From assembly GCA_946553025.1 (NCBI GenBank), contig CAMNRM010000033.1, positions 1 through 56,616 on the forward strand: a DNA stretch of 56,616 nt, written 5' to 3'. Under the pieces are notes generated by a model. That model was not told the DNA's origin and did not search any database. It saw nothing but the letters and a program-made list of their open reading frames with translations. Positions 1-8,164 of this stretch are shown here, piece after piece. The translations under genes were made by a program, and so were the position numbers. How positions within the stretch are numbered: position 1 is the first letter of the stretch; every line of letters starts with the position of its first letter. The DNA is from an uncultured Clostridium sp. (lineage in GTDB: Bacteria; Bacillota; Clostridia; Lachnospirales; Lachnospiraceae).

Positions 1-22
1 AAACCGTGGGATTCCATGGTTT
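1..22 (-). terminator. Hairpin beyond the surface-protein gene, cut by window edge
   Basis: An inverted repeat with arms of about 9 bp (one G-T pair) around a 4-nt loop lies 18 nt past the stop codon of the reverse-strand surface-protein gene. Its position suits an intrinsic terminator, but any T-run would lie outside the window. Confidence 0.4.
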
Positions 23-33
23 CTTAGTGTTAC

Positions 34-51
34 AAACTTTTAACTCACAAG
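34..51 (-). repeat. 18-nt repeat, left copy
   Basis: On the reverse strand this reads CTTGTGAGTTAAAAGTTT and spans the last codons and TAA stop of the surface-protein gene. The identical 18-mer occurs on the forward strand at 56563-56580. Similarity continues imperfectly past the repeat (AACA and AAGAA blocks at matching offsets). Its role is unknown. Confidence 0.6.
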
Positions 52-2583
52 TAAATCCTTTGCATGATTAATTGTTTTACCGTTAGCATCGAGTACTTTA
101 CTTAAAACATAATTATCTCCTTTTCGTTTAAATTCCAATTTATAATCGGAAATATATCTTTTTGCCTCATAATTGGTAATGGTCGTTCCATCTCCATATA
201 TTTCATGTGTAAAAATTGAACCTTTGGTAAAAAGTCCAGGATCTGCTTTTGTAAAACTTATTTCTCCGTTTACTAAATTATCTTCTGTTACACCTGTTTG
301 TTTAAGTTTAAAATTCCAAGCTCCGGGATAGTCGTGCCATATTGAATTATTTGCATTTTCATTATTATCATGATATATTCCAACTCCAATTCTATCACCT
401 GTTGTAGAAGTTGATTCATCATAAATACCTTCGTTTAAATGTATATTATTCATTCCAACACGATTTGTTCGTATTCCTTTATGCTTTGGTTCATTTGCTG
501 TATTATCACCTTCAATCGTAACATTATAGTCATGAAATTCTACTTGTGCCTGAATAGTATCATTTGGCTTTGGTTTATAGTAAATTTTAATTAGATTATT
601 ATTAGTTGTTGTTAAATTAATTATTTTTTGTTCATCATTTTCATAATACTTTGTTCCATTAAATTCTACATAATCTACATTATAATGCCCGCCTAATGTT
701 ACTTTACTCCAATTTTTTACTGCAATTTCATAATCAATTCCTGTACCCGCACCATTAGGTAGTATAATCTCATCTGTGCTATATATTTGCCAATCTTCCT
801 TTTTATAACGTTCTCCTTCTGGAGCATCTGGATAAGCTACACCAGGTGATAAAGTAGTATCTTTGTGTGTTGCTGCTTCAATCTCACGTTCATTCATCCC
901 AGTCGTATCAATATCTGTTTTAACTCCCGTAGGCCTTTCAACGGGAAGACCGTTTTGCATTTCCATGCGCTCAAGCATTGCATGATGTTCTACTGTAAGA
1001 TGAATTTCTTTTGGACCATCTGGGACATTTACTACAATATAAATCGAGAAATGATCCGTATCCATTACAACATCGCCATTTTCCTGAACTTCACTCTTCA
1101 TCTCATTGGCGACTATGGCATCTTCATCCAGATGGAGTACTTTGATATTCTCGCTGTTTTCTGCGGCATCTCCAGCTTCTCCAGCAGCATCCTCACTACC
1201 TTCTGCCTTCACGTTCTCAGCATCTTTTGTCTTAGTTTCTTCTTCACCCTCCGTTCCCGTTTCAGCTACCGCCGCAACATCTTCTTCCTCACTTCTGGCA
1301 CTAAACAGGGACATTACCTTCCTTACAGCCTTCTTCACAATCGACTGTTCCTCAACCTTCTCCTGTTCAGCTTCTTTATTTTCATCAACCTTTTCCAGAT
1401 TAACGTTCTTAAACCTTACCTGCACATCACCTTCCGGCTCGGTTTCCACACCGTCGGCCATCAGCTTGATATCCAGGGCCTTATATTGATTAATCTCGGT
1501 TCCTTCTTCTTCGGCTTTCTTCTGCAGTGCCTCATCTACTTTTTCCTGCTGTTCCTGCGTAATCTCCGATACCTTCAAGGACAGTTCATCCGCCTTCGGG
1601 AAGGAGCTTACCGGGCCGGTCATGACAATCTCGCTGTCCCCAATTTTTCCAACCAGTTCCAGTTCGCCGGTTTCCTGCTTTACTACAACCTTAAATCCCT
1701 GGGTGGTATGGAAGGACTTTCCTTTAATCTTGTAAGAAGCATTAACTCTTCCATAGTAAGTTCCCGGAAGGGTTTTTCTGCTTACATAGAAGCTGCACTT
1801 TAAGGATGTTCCAAAGTTATCATCATCCTTCACCGGAACCGCTTTAAATTTATCCAGCTTTACGCCAAAGGTTTCTACTTCGCATTTCAGATTCTTAATC
1901 ACCGCCGGGTCTTTCTTTCCCAGTGGCCGTTCGCCGTTTTCATCTTCCCAGCCGACCAGAAGTTCCGAAGCGCTTGCCCTCTTTGCTTCTGCTGCGGAGG
2001 CGTCGCCGTTTTCGGTTTTTTCGAGTTCTTCTTCAATCGCCTCTTCCAATACTTCCCGCATCAGTCCAAGGTCGAATTCCAGAAGCATTTCGTCTTCTTT
2101 TCCGGTTTCTACATATCCTTTTTCTCCGCCTGCGGTCACGGTCATCAGGTTCAGTGCATCTACCGCATAACGGAAGGTTTCTCTTAAGGTGTTCTTTGTC
2201 TGCTTTCCTTCCTCATCTTCTAAGGTATAAGCAAAGCTAAAGTCAACCTTTTGGTCTTTCATCCCTTCGATTTCCGGGTCAATGGTGTAGTAGAAATTAA
2301 TGTAAGCCGTCTTCCCCGGCAGGATTTCCAGTTCGCTTAATCGTTCCGGATCGTCTTCCTCTTCTTTTTCTTCCTCGTCGTCTTCGCTGTCATCCTCGCT
2401 GCTTTCTGCTGCCTCTTCGCTTATCTCAGCTTCAGCATATGTGCTGTCCTCTTTATCTTCAATCGCTGTGCTGCTTTCTTCATCCTCAACCGCCACACTG
2501 CCTTCTTCAACGGTTTCTTCTACTTCATTCTCAACGGTTTCAACCGTTTCTACCGCTTCATTTCCTGCAACTTCCGTCCCCAA
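40..2583 (-). CDS. Large acidic surface-type protein, apparently lacking signal peptide and anchor
   Basis: The open frame encodes about 847 residues. The first ~85 are extremely acidic (Glu/Asp runs). A beta-rich region follows, then a second acidic low-complexity stretch (~400-480), then a C-terminal ~300 residues resembling fibro-slime/adhesin modules of Lachnospiraceae surface proteins (motifs such as VEFHDYNV, MNNIHLNEGIYD, SFTKADPGLF). No ATG start is visible. The best start is a TTG at 2583; upstream the frame stays open only to a TAG near 2670, adding no signal peptide. The C-terminus stops abruptly without LPXTG or membrane anchor. The 3' third is much more AT-rich than the rest, suggesting a mosaic. 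It lies back to back with an orphan integrase. It may be a silent or truncated cassette rather than an expressed surface protein. Function is not recognised beyond the resemblance. Confidence 0.55.
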   Translation of the reverse strand: MGTEVAGNEAVETVETVENEVEETVEEGSVAVEDEESSTAIEDKEDSTYAEAEISEEAAESSEDDSEDDEEEKEEEDDPERLSELEILPGKTAYINFYYTIDPEIEGMKDQKVDFSFAYTLEDEEGKQTKNTLRETFRYAVDALNLMTVTAGGEKGYVETGKEDEMLLEFDLGLMREVLEEAIEEELEKTENGDASAAEAKRASASELLVGWEDENGERPLGKKDPAVIKNLKCEVETFGVKLDKFKAVPVKDDDNFGTSLKCSFYVSRKTLPGTYYGRVNASYKIKGKSFHTTQGFKVVVKQETGELELVGKIGDSEIVMTGPVSSFPKADELSLKVSEITQEQQEKVDEALQKKAEEEGTEINQYKALDIKLMADGVETEPEGDVQVRFKNVNLEKVDENKEAEQEKVEEQSIVKKAVRKVMSLFSARSEEEDVAAVAETGTEGEEETKTKDAENVKAEGSEDAAGEAGDAAENSENIKVLHLDEDAIVANEMKSEVQENGDVVMDTDHFSIYIVVNVPDGPKEIHLTVEHHAMLERMEMQNGLPVERPTGVKTDIDTTGMNEREIEAATHKDTTLSPGVAYPDAPEGERYKKEDWQIYSTDEIILPNGAGTGIDYEIAVKNWSKVTLGGHYNVDYVEFNGTKYYENDEQKIINLTTTNNNLIKIYYKPKPNDTIQAQVEFHDYNVTIEGDNTANEPKHKGIRTNRVGMNNIHLNEGIYDESTSTTGDRIGVGIYHDNNENANNSIWHDYPGAWNFKLKQTGVTEDNLVNGEISFTKADPGLFTKGSIFTHEIYGDGTTITNYEAKRYISDYKLEFKRKGDNYVLSKVLDANGKTINHAKDLLVS

Positions 2584-2695
2584 ATTTTCCTTTTTGCTTA
2601 CCTCGGATTCGTCTTCTGTGGGAATACATATCCAATATTGAATAATATATGAAAATCCAATATTCTACAGCGAAATCGAAACAATATCTCTTCAT

Positions 2696-2720
2696 TCTGA
2701 CACAAAATTGACACAGAATT
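2696..2720 (+). repeat. Direct repeat upstream of integrase (possible arm-type Int site)
   Basis: Two tandem TGACACA-type units (TCTGACACAAAATTGACACA, then GAATT). A closely similar tandem pair lies in the same orientation just after the integrase at 4091-4117. Paired short direct repeats at both sides of a Tn916-type integrase resemble its arm-binding sites; this is inference. Confidence 0.5.
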
Positions 2721-2734
2721 ATTCAAAATACAGG

Positions 2735-2763
2735 TTGCTAGAGAGGATTCAAAGTGTTAAGAT
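2735..2763 (+). promoter_or_regulatory. Putative integrase promoter
   Basis: TTGCTA, 17-bp spacer, TAAGAT, ending 57 bp before the integrase ATG. The match is moderate and no other promoter competes in this gap. Confidence 0.4.
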
Positions 2764-2820
2764 AGAAAACACCAAATTTTCCATAAACAATGTTTTCATC
2801 GACAAAGGAGAGGGAGAAAT

Positions 2821-4041
2821 ATGTCAAGAAAAGATAACAGGGGCAGGGTGTTGCATAAGGGTGAGAGCCAGAGGAACGATGGACGTTATGTTTTTCGGTA
2901 TGTAGAGAAAGGGGGGAAGACACATTCGATTTATGCAAAGACGTTAAAGGAGCTGCGGGAGAAGGAAAAGGAGAGAACCAAGGCAGAGTTGACCGGTATT
3001 AAATACCACGACGGCAATCGTTTAACGCTAAATGATGTTTTTGACGATTATATCCAGCTTAAGGTAGGGTTAAAGGAAAGTACAAGGGTGAATTACACCT
3101 ACACCTATAATTTCCATATCCGAAACGGTCTGGGGCAGAGGGCGGTGAATGATATTCGTTATTCGGATGTAAAGGGGTTTTATTTAAGTTTGATTAAAAA
3201 TGGGATGAAGGTCAGCACATTGACCACTATCCATAATATCCTGCACCCGGTTTTGCAGCTGGCAGTTAGAAACAGTTATATTTCCAATAATCCCAGCGAT
3301 GAGGTGATGTCTGAGATTAAGAAGGATACCAATTGGGAGGTTCCGAAAAAACATGCGCTTACGGTAGAGGAGCAGCAGGCGTTTATGAATTTTGTAAAAA
3401 ATTCCAAGCGGCATCGGCGCTGGCTGAATCTGTTTATTTTTTTCCTTGGAACCGGGTGCAGGGTAGGGGAAGTTACGGGGCTGACCTGGGAGAATATTGA
3501 TTTTAAAAATAGTTTAATTTCTATTGAAAATAACCTGACTTACATCCGAAAAGCCGACGGAACCTTTGATTTTCACATGGGAACGCCAAAGACAAGGGCC
3601 GGAAAGAGGAAGATTCCAATGCTTCCGGAGGTGCGGAAGGTTCTGCTGGAAGAAAAGGAGAAGCAGTTTAAGGGCAAAAAATGCAAGGCTGAGATCGGCG
3701 GGTACAGCAATTTTGTTTTTATCAATGATAACGCTAAACCTCATGTTTTTCAGGTGATTAATAAAGCTATTAAGCGAATTATTAAGGCGCATAACCAGAA
3801 AGAGCAGGAGCTTGCAGAGCAGGAGGGAAGAGAGCCCCTGCTGATAAGGGATTTCAGCGTACATACGTTTCGGCATACATTTTGTACAAGACTCTGTGAA
3901 AATGAAACCAATGTAAAGGTCATTCAGGAGATTATGGGTCATGCAGATATTAAAACGACCATGGATGTCTATGCTGAAGTATCGAACAGTAAGAAGCAGG
4001 AAGTTTTCCATAGTCTGGAAGGAAAACTGAAAATCTGCTGA
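2821..4041 (+). CDS. Tyrosine-type site-specific integrase (Tn916 Int family), orphan
   Basis: This 406-residue recombinase should cut and rejoin DNA at att sites. The first ~60 residues match the Arm DNA-binding domain of Tn916-like integrases (RDNRGR..KGESQRNDGRYVFRY). A SAM-like core-binding domain spans ~65-160. The catalytic domain ends with Arg ~214 (CRVGEVTGL), the HTFRH box near 347-351, GHADI near 374 and nucleophile Tyr384 (DVYAEV), so the active site looks intact. The ATG follows a strong GGAGAGGGAG site. There is no excisionase, relaxase or phage gene nearby, so this is not a complete element. It is flanked by similar tandem repeats (2696-2720 and 4091-4117) and sits head to head with a surface-protein gene missing its 5' end. 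A role in rearranging that gene is possible but unproven. Confidence 0.92.
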   Translation: MSRKDNRGRVLHKGESQRNDGRYVFRYVEKGGKTHSIYAKTLKELREKEKERTKAELTGIKYHDGNRLTLNDVFDDYIQLKVGLKESTRVNYTYTYNFHIRNGLGQRAVNDIRYSDVKGFYLSLIKNGMKVSTLTTIHNILHPVLQLAVRNSYISNNPSDEVMSEIKKDTNWEVPKKHALTVEEQQAFMNFVKNSKRHRRWLNLFIFFLGTGCRVGEVTGLTWENIDFKNSLISIENNLTYIRKADGTFDFHMGTPKTRAGKRKIPMLPEVRKVLLEEKEKQFKGKKCKAEIGGYSNFVFINDNAKPHVFQVINKAIKRIIKAHNQKEQELAEQEGREPLLIRDFSVHTFRHTFCTRLCENETNVKVIQEIMGHADIKTTMDVYAEVSNSKKQEVFHSLEGKLKIC

Positions 4042-4090
4042 TAAGAATTAAACACTGAAGTCCGCGGATACAGAATTCAAATTTAAAAAT

Positions 4091-4117
4091 TGCTGACACA
4101 GAATCTGACACAGATTT
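4091..4117 (+). repeat. Direct repeat downstream of integrase
   Basis: GCTGACACAGAAT followed by CTGACACAGATTT: two tandem units matching those at 2696-2720 in the same orientation. It lies 50 nt after the integrase stop. The rest of the 345-nt gap to the next gene holds only the terminator at 4155-4209 and AT-rich sequence. Confidence 0.5.
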
Positions 4118-4154
4118 CCGTATCTGGCAGGAAGTGTATGGGGGATAATGACAG

Positions 4155-4209
4155 AAAAAACCATCCTTAAGGGGCTGCAACGATTGTTGGTATTGAGGGT
4201 GGTTTTTTT
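4155..4209 (+). terminator. Terminator after integrase, probably bidirectional
   Basis: AAAAAACCATCCTTA pairs with TTGAGGGTGGTTTTTTT across a ~25-nt loop, giving a stem with A-run and T-run on either side. Confidence 0.7.
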
Positions 4210-4386
4210 AATTGATTATAAAATGTTCGGAAAGATGTGTATTACAGTTCATGAGGTGTAGTATTCGCTGGATTTCTAAAATAGATTGTATTTATTTTAA
4301 GATAGGTATATACTTTAAGCAGAAATAGAAAAGCAATGATAGGAATAAAAGAAATTTCTGAGGAGAATAAAGGAGAATCCCAACCA

Positions 4387-5067
4387 ATGAACAATAATTA
4401 TACACAGAACCAATACACCTGCTGCATTTTTGACCTTGACGGAACGATTATTAACACGATTCATGCATTAACCTACACCACAAACCTGGTTTTAGCGCGG
4501 TTTGGCTTAGAACCGGTGGGGGAAGAGGCGATGATGAAGATGGTGGGAAACGGCTATAAAAAGCAGATGGAAAGAAGCCTGCTTGCCAGCGGGGATAAGG
4601 AGTTAGTGCATTTTGAGGCGTCCCTTCCCCTGTATCAGGAATTATTCCGCAAACACTGTCTGCATGATCTTGAACCTTACCCGGGAATGATGGAACTGCT
4701 CAACCGTATGAAGAAAGCGGGGATGAAGCTTGCCGTGTTGACGAATAAGCCTCACCAGCGCGGCATCGAAACGGTGGAAGCGGTGTATGGAAAAGGCTTT
4801 TTTGACTATATTCTGGGAGAGCAGGAGAGTATTCCTAAAAAACCAGATCCGGCGGGGGCATTTATGGTGATGGATGCTTTAAAGGTAAGCAGGGAGGAGT
4901 GCCTGTACATGGGCGATACGAATACCGATATGGAAACCGCGGCAAATGCCGGGCTGGATGCCGTAGGCGCGGTGTGGGGATTCCGTGGAAGAGAAGAGTT
5001 AGAGGCATTTCACCCGAAGTTTTTGGCAGAAAAACCGTTGGATGTGGCGGATATGCTGGGAATCTGA
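4387..5067 (+). CDS. HAD-family hydrolase, phosphoglycolate-phosphatase-like
   Basis: A 226-residue HAD-superfamily phosphatase. Motif I is FDLDGT near residues 16-21 (nucleophile and general acid Asp), motif II is LTNKP, motif III KKPDP with the conserved Lys, and motif IV MGDTNTDMETA. The cap insert between motifs I and II is alpha-helical, as in Gph/PgmB-type enzymes. Substrate is probably a small phosphorylated metabolite such as phosphoglycolate; specificity cannot be read from sequence. The ATG at 4387 lies behind GGAG; an in-frame ATG at 4336 would add 17 residues but has a poor ribosome site. It is a stand-alone gene after the integrase terminator. Confidence 0.85.
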   Translation: MNNNYTQNQYTCCIFDLDGTIINTIHALTYTTNLVLARFGLEPVGEEAMMKMVGNGYKKQMERSLLASGDKELVHFEASLPLYQELFRKHCLHDLEPYPGMMELLNRMKKAGMKLAVLTNKPHQRGIETVEAVYGKGFFDYILGEQESIPKKPDPAGAFMVMDALKVSREECLYMGDTNTDMETAANAGLDAVGAVWGFRGREELEAFHPKFLAEKPLDVADMLGI

Positions 5068-5132
5068 ACCGGAGAAAATCATAGGAGCAGCCAGAGAAAA
5101 TCACAGAAGTAACCGGAGAAAATCGCAGGAGT
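5067..5132. repeat. Three tandem 22-nt repeats
   Basis: Three near-identical 22-nt units (5067-5088, 5089-5110, 5111-5132), each built on AACCGGAGAAAATC plus a variable tail, in the gap before the exonuclease gene. The first base overlaps the HAD stop codon. Degenerate ACAGGAGAAAA echoes continue to 5245 and form the next ribosome site. Confidence 0.7.
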
Positions 5133-5247
5133 AACGATTCGGGAATAAATTTACCGGAGAAGCTGTACAGGAAAAAGATTACAGAAAAATCACTAAAGAA
5201 ACGATACGGAAATCAATTACAGGAGAAAACATACAGGAGAAAACATT

Positions 5248-6030
5248 ATGGAAAAACGGCAGCGAGGAAAACGGCGTGCGGAATACATAGACGATTATGT
5301 GGTATTTGACCTGGAAACGACGGGATTAAGTCCTTTGACGGATAAGATTATCGAATTGTCCGGCTTAAAGGTAAAGGCAGGAAAGGTCGTCGAAACTTTT
5401 TCCACCCTGGTTAATCCCGGCTGTCCGATTCCCTATGGGGCTACGGCGATTAACGGGATTACGGATGATATGGTTAAGGATTCTCCTTCGATTCATCAGG
5501 TTTTGGGGAAATTCCTTGATTTTGTCGGGGATTTTGTGCTGGTGGGCCATAATATCCACACTTTTGATATGAAGTTCATCTATATCGCCGCCGAAGAAGG
5601 TCTGGGCAGGGCCGTGGCGAATGATTATATCGACACCCTCTATCTTGCCCGAAAATGTCTTCCTGAACTTTCCCACCACCGCCTGGTTGACCTGGCGTCG
5701 CATTTTAAGTTTTCAACCCAGGGGGCACACCGGGCATTGGCGGACTGTCAGATGAACCAGAAATGCTATGAGGCGATGGCAAAGCTTGAGAAAGCAAAAA
5801 CACCCCAGCAGGAAAAAAACTTCCGGCAGGAAAATCCACTCTGTCAGGAAAACGTCTTCCGGCAGGAAAATCCGCTCCGGCAGGAAAACGTCTTCCGGCA
5901 GGAAAAAACGCTTTCTTCCAAACTTATCTGTCCCCGGTGTAATGGTGAACTTATAAAACGAGAAGGGAGATACGGCAGCTTTTACGGCTGCAGTAACTTC
6001 CCTTCCTGTCGTTATACAAAGAATATTTAG
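5248..6030 (+). CDS. DnaQ-like 3'-5' exonuclease fused to a topoisomerase-type zinc ribbon
   Basis: 260 residues. Residues ~17-180 form a DEDDh exonuclease: Exo I FDLETTG (Asp21, Glu23), Exo II GHNIHTFDMKF, Exo III HRALADC. This fold proofreads or trims DNA or RNA 3' ends and is close to the PolC/epsilon exonuclease. Residues ~190-225 are a linker made of 12-residue repeats (RQENPLRQENVF type, DNA period 36 nt). Residues ~228-260 are a four-cysteine zinc ribbon (CPRCNG ... YGCSNFPSCRY) like the C-terminal fingers of topoisomerase I, probably adding nucleic-acid binding. The ATG follows ACAGGAGAAAAC. It is a single gene, convergent with the sugar-transport unit. The precise role (repair or RNA turnover) is not known. 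Confidence 0.85.
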   Translation: MEKRQRGKRRAEYIDDYVVFDLETTGLSPLTDKIIELSGLKVKAGKVVETFSTLVNPGCPIPYGATAINGITDDMVKDSPSIHQVLGKFLDFVGDFVLVGHNIHTFDMKFIYIAAEEGLGRAVANDYIDTLYLARKCLPELSHHRLVDLASHFKFSTQGAHRALADCQMNQKCYEAMAKLEKAKTPQQEKNFRQENPLCQENVFRQENPLRQENVFRQEKTLSSKLICPRCNGELIKREGRYGSFYGCSNFPSCRYTKNI

Positions 6031-6138
6031 ATAGTTTAGATAGTTTAAATATTTTAGATACTGCCCGGTTGCTGCAAACCTTTCAGGAATTCAAAAATCT
6101 CCTGTGCTGCTGCAGTTACTCCAGGGAACCGATAGTTC

Positions 6139-8022
6139 CTACTTCGTCAAAACCGAAACTCCCGTATCCTGAACCTTACCGCCAAGGGATTCGCCCTCTA
6201 ATGCCTGAACGGCTGCTTTTACGCCTTCTTTGCCCATAACATCCGGGTTCTGTGCCATGGTGCAGAGCAGGTAGCCGTCGTTAATCAGGTTCATGATGGC
6301 GTCGGATTTATCAAAGCCTACGCCGATGATATCGGACTTGCCGGAAGCCTTGATGGCGTTTCCTGTACCGGTGGTGGAGCCTTCATTACATCCGAAGATT
6401 CCTACAACACCCTGGGTAATATAGTTCTCGGCGATGGTCTGGGATTTTGCAGCGTCGCCTTCGCCGTACTGGGTTTCCATCAGTTCAAAGTCGCTTCCTT
6501 CAAATGCGGAGCGGAATCCGGCTTCTCTCTTTACGGTGGAATCGGTAGCTGCATTGACATTGACAATACCAATCTTTCCGGAGGTGATTCCCGCGTCGGA
6601 TAAGGCTTTGATCATCTCTTCGCCTGCGGTCTTTCCGGCGGCTTCGTTGTCGGTGGAGAAGGTTGCTTCTGCGTCAACATTGGCCGGGGAGTCTACATAG
6701 ACAATCTTAATTCCGGAAGATGCTGCTTCCTTCAGTGCGGAGGAGATGGCGTCCGGGCCGTTTGCAGCCACGATAATGGCCTGATAACCGCCGGCAACGG
6801 CATTGTTCACACACTCAATCTGCTGTGCGTCGTCCTTGGTGTTGGGCGACATAAAGGTTACGGTTACGCCAAGTTCCTTTGCCATTTCCTGTGCGCCCTC
6901 ATTTAAGGTAACCCAGTGCTGGTCGATGGAGTCCATGGTGATTAACGCAATTTTCCATTCTTTGCTTGCGGTTACATCGCTGCCTGCTGCCTGTGCTGCT
7001 TCACCGGAACCGGAGGAAGCGCCGCCTGCTTTGATGGCAGATACGCCGGTATCGGTAACTTTTCCGCCCAGGGACTCGCCGTTTAATGCAGCTACAGCTG
7101 CCTTCACGCCTTCTTCACCCATAACATCCGGGTTCTGTGCCATGGTGCAGAGTAAGAATCCGTCTTCAATCAGTCCTAAAATCGCATCGGATTTATCAAA
7201 GCCTACGCCGATGATATCGGATTTGCCGGAAGCCTTGATGGCATTTCCTGTACCGGTGGTGGAGCCTTCATTACATCCAAAGATTCCAACTACGCCCTGC
7301 GTAATATAGTTCTCGGCAATGGTCTGCGATTTTGCAGCGTCGCCTTCGCCGTACTGGGTTTCCATCAGTTCAAAGTCGCTTCCTTCAAATGCGGAGCGGA
7401 ATCCGGCTTCTCTCTTTACGGTGGAATCGGTAGCTGCATTGACATTGACAATACCAATCTTTCCGGAGGTGATTCCCGCGTCGGATAAGGCTTTGATCAT
7501 CTCTTCGCCTGCGGTCTTTCCGGCGGCTTCGTTGTCGGTGGAGAAGGTTGCTTCTGCGTCAACATTGGCCGGGGAGTCTACATAGACAATCTTAATTCCG
7601 GAAGATGCTGCTTCCTTCAGTGCGGAGGAGATGGCGTCCGGGCCGTTTGCAGCCACGATAATGGCCTGATAACCGCCGGCAACGGCATTGTTCACACACT
7701 CAATCTGCTGTGCGTCGTCCTTGGTGTTGGGCGACATAAAGGTTACGGTTACGCCCAGGTCTTTTGCTGCCTTCTGCGCACCTTCATTTAAGGTAACCCA
7801 GTGCTGGTCGATGGAATCCATGGTAATCAGGGCAATCTTGGTATCGCCGGAAGCTGCCTTTTCCTCGGCCTTGGTTTCTTCTTCCTTTGTGTCGGCTTCG
7901 GCCTGTGTGCTTTCTGCCGGGGCTGCTGCTGATTCGGCTGGCTTATTTCCGCCGCCGCAGCCGGTCAGTGATGCGGTAAGAAGTGCCGCACAGGTCAACA
8001 GTGCAAATAACTTTTTCTTCAT
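6139..8022 (-). CDS. Sugar ABC transporter substrate-binding lipoprotein with two tandem binding domains
   Basis: This 627-residue lipoprotein should deliver a sugar to the adjacent permease. Residues 1-22 are a lipoprotein signal peptide ending LTGC (lipid-bearing Cys22), followed by an Ala/Glu-rich linker. Two RbsB-like periplasmic-binding (Peripla_BP_4) domains follow at ~60-345 and ~355-625; family members normally have one. The domains are nearly identical in protein, and 428 nt are identical in DNA (6443-6870 and 7328-7755, offset 885 nt), so the duplication is recent or kept uniform by gene conversion. The junction is a Gly/Ser/Ala linker. The start has a strong AAAGGAGG site. It is last in the unit kinase-ATPase-permease-binding protein, 142 nt after the permease. 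The sugar (ribose, allose, galactose or other) cannot be told from sequence. Confidence 0.93.
   Translation of the reverse strand: MKKKLFALLTCAALLTASLTGCGGGNKPAESAAAPAESTQAEADTKEEETKAEEKAASGDTKIALITMDSIDQHWVTLNEGAQKAAKDLGVTVTFMSPNTKDDAQQIECVNNAVAGGYQAIIVAANGPDAISSALKEAASSGIKIVYVDSPANVDAEATFSTDNEAAGKTAGEEMIKALSDAGITSGKIGIVNVNAATDSTVKREAGFRSAFEGSDFELMETQYGEGDAAKSQTIAENYITQGVVGIFGCNEGSTTGTGNAIKASGKSDIIGVGFDKSDAILGLIEDGFLLCTMAQNPDVMGEEGVKAAVAALNGESLGGKVTDTGVSAIKAGGASSGSGEAAQAAGSDVTASKEWKIALITMDSIDQHWVTLNEGAQEMAKELGVTVTFMSPNTKDDAQQIECVNNAVAGGYQAIIVAANGPDAISSALKEAASSGIKIVYVDSPANVDAEATFSTDNEAAGKTAGEEMIKALSDAGITSGKIGIVNVNAATDSTVKREAGFRSAFEGSDFELMETQYGEGDAAKSQTIAENYITQGVVGIFGCNEGSTTGTGNAIKASGKSDIIGVGFDKSDAIMNLINDGYLLCTMAQNPDVMGKEGVKAAVQALEGESLGGKVQDTGVSVLTK
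6443..6870 (-). repeat. Identical 428-nt block, copy in domain 2 of the binding protein
   Basis: By eye it is base-for-base identical to 7328-7755, with divergence starting abruptly at both ends. It is part of an 885-nt (295-residue) in-frame tandem duplication. Confidence 0.9.
7328..7755 (-). repeat. Identical 428-nt block, copy in domain 1 of the binding protein
   Basis: Partner of 6443-6870. The sequence outside the block differs at scattered synonymous and non-synonymous positions, so the two halves are not a simple assembly duplication. Confidence 0.9.
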
Positions 8023-8164
8023 AAAATAATCCTCCTTTTGATTTTTCTATAAAAAAGCATAAATGCTTTCTTTTCCAGATTTTTTCTGTTTTTTTGGGGT
8101 TACTTTCTCTGTTTTTGTTTTTCTTTCCCTGATTTAAAGCGTTTTAAGCTGTTTTCAGGCCGTT

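Noticed and set aside
865-1803. Forward frame opposite the surface-protein gene
   Set aside because: Phe/Leu-rich antisense of acidic coding DNA, with no ribosome site.
2821-4041. Integrative element or prophage
   Set aside because: Only the integrase is present; no excisionase, relaxase, replication or structural genes follow before housekeeping genes.
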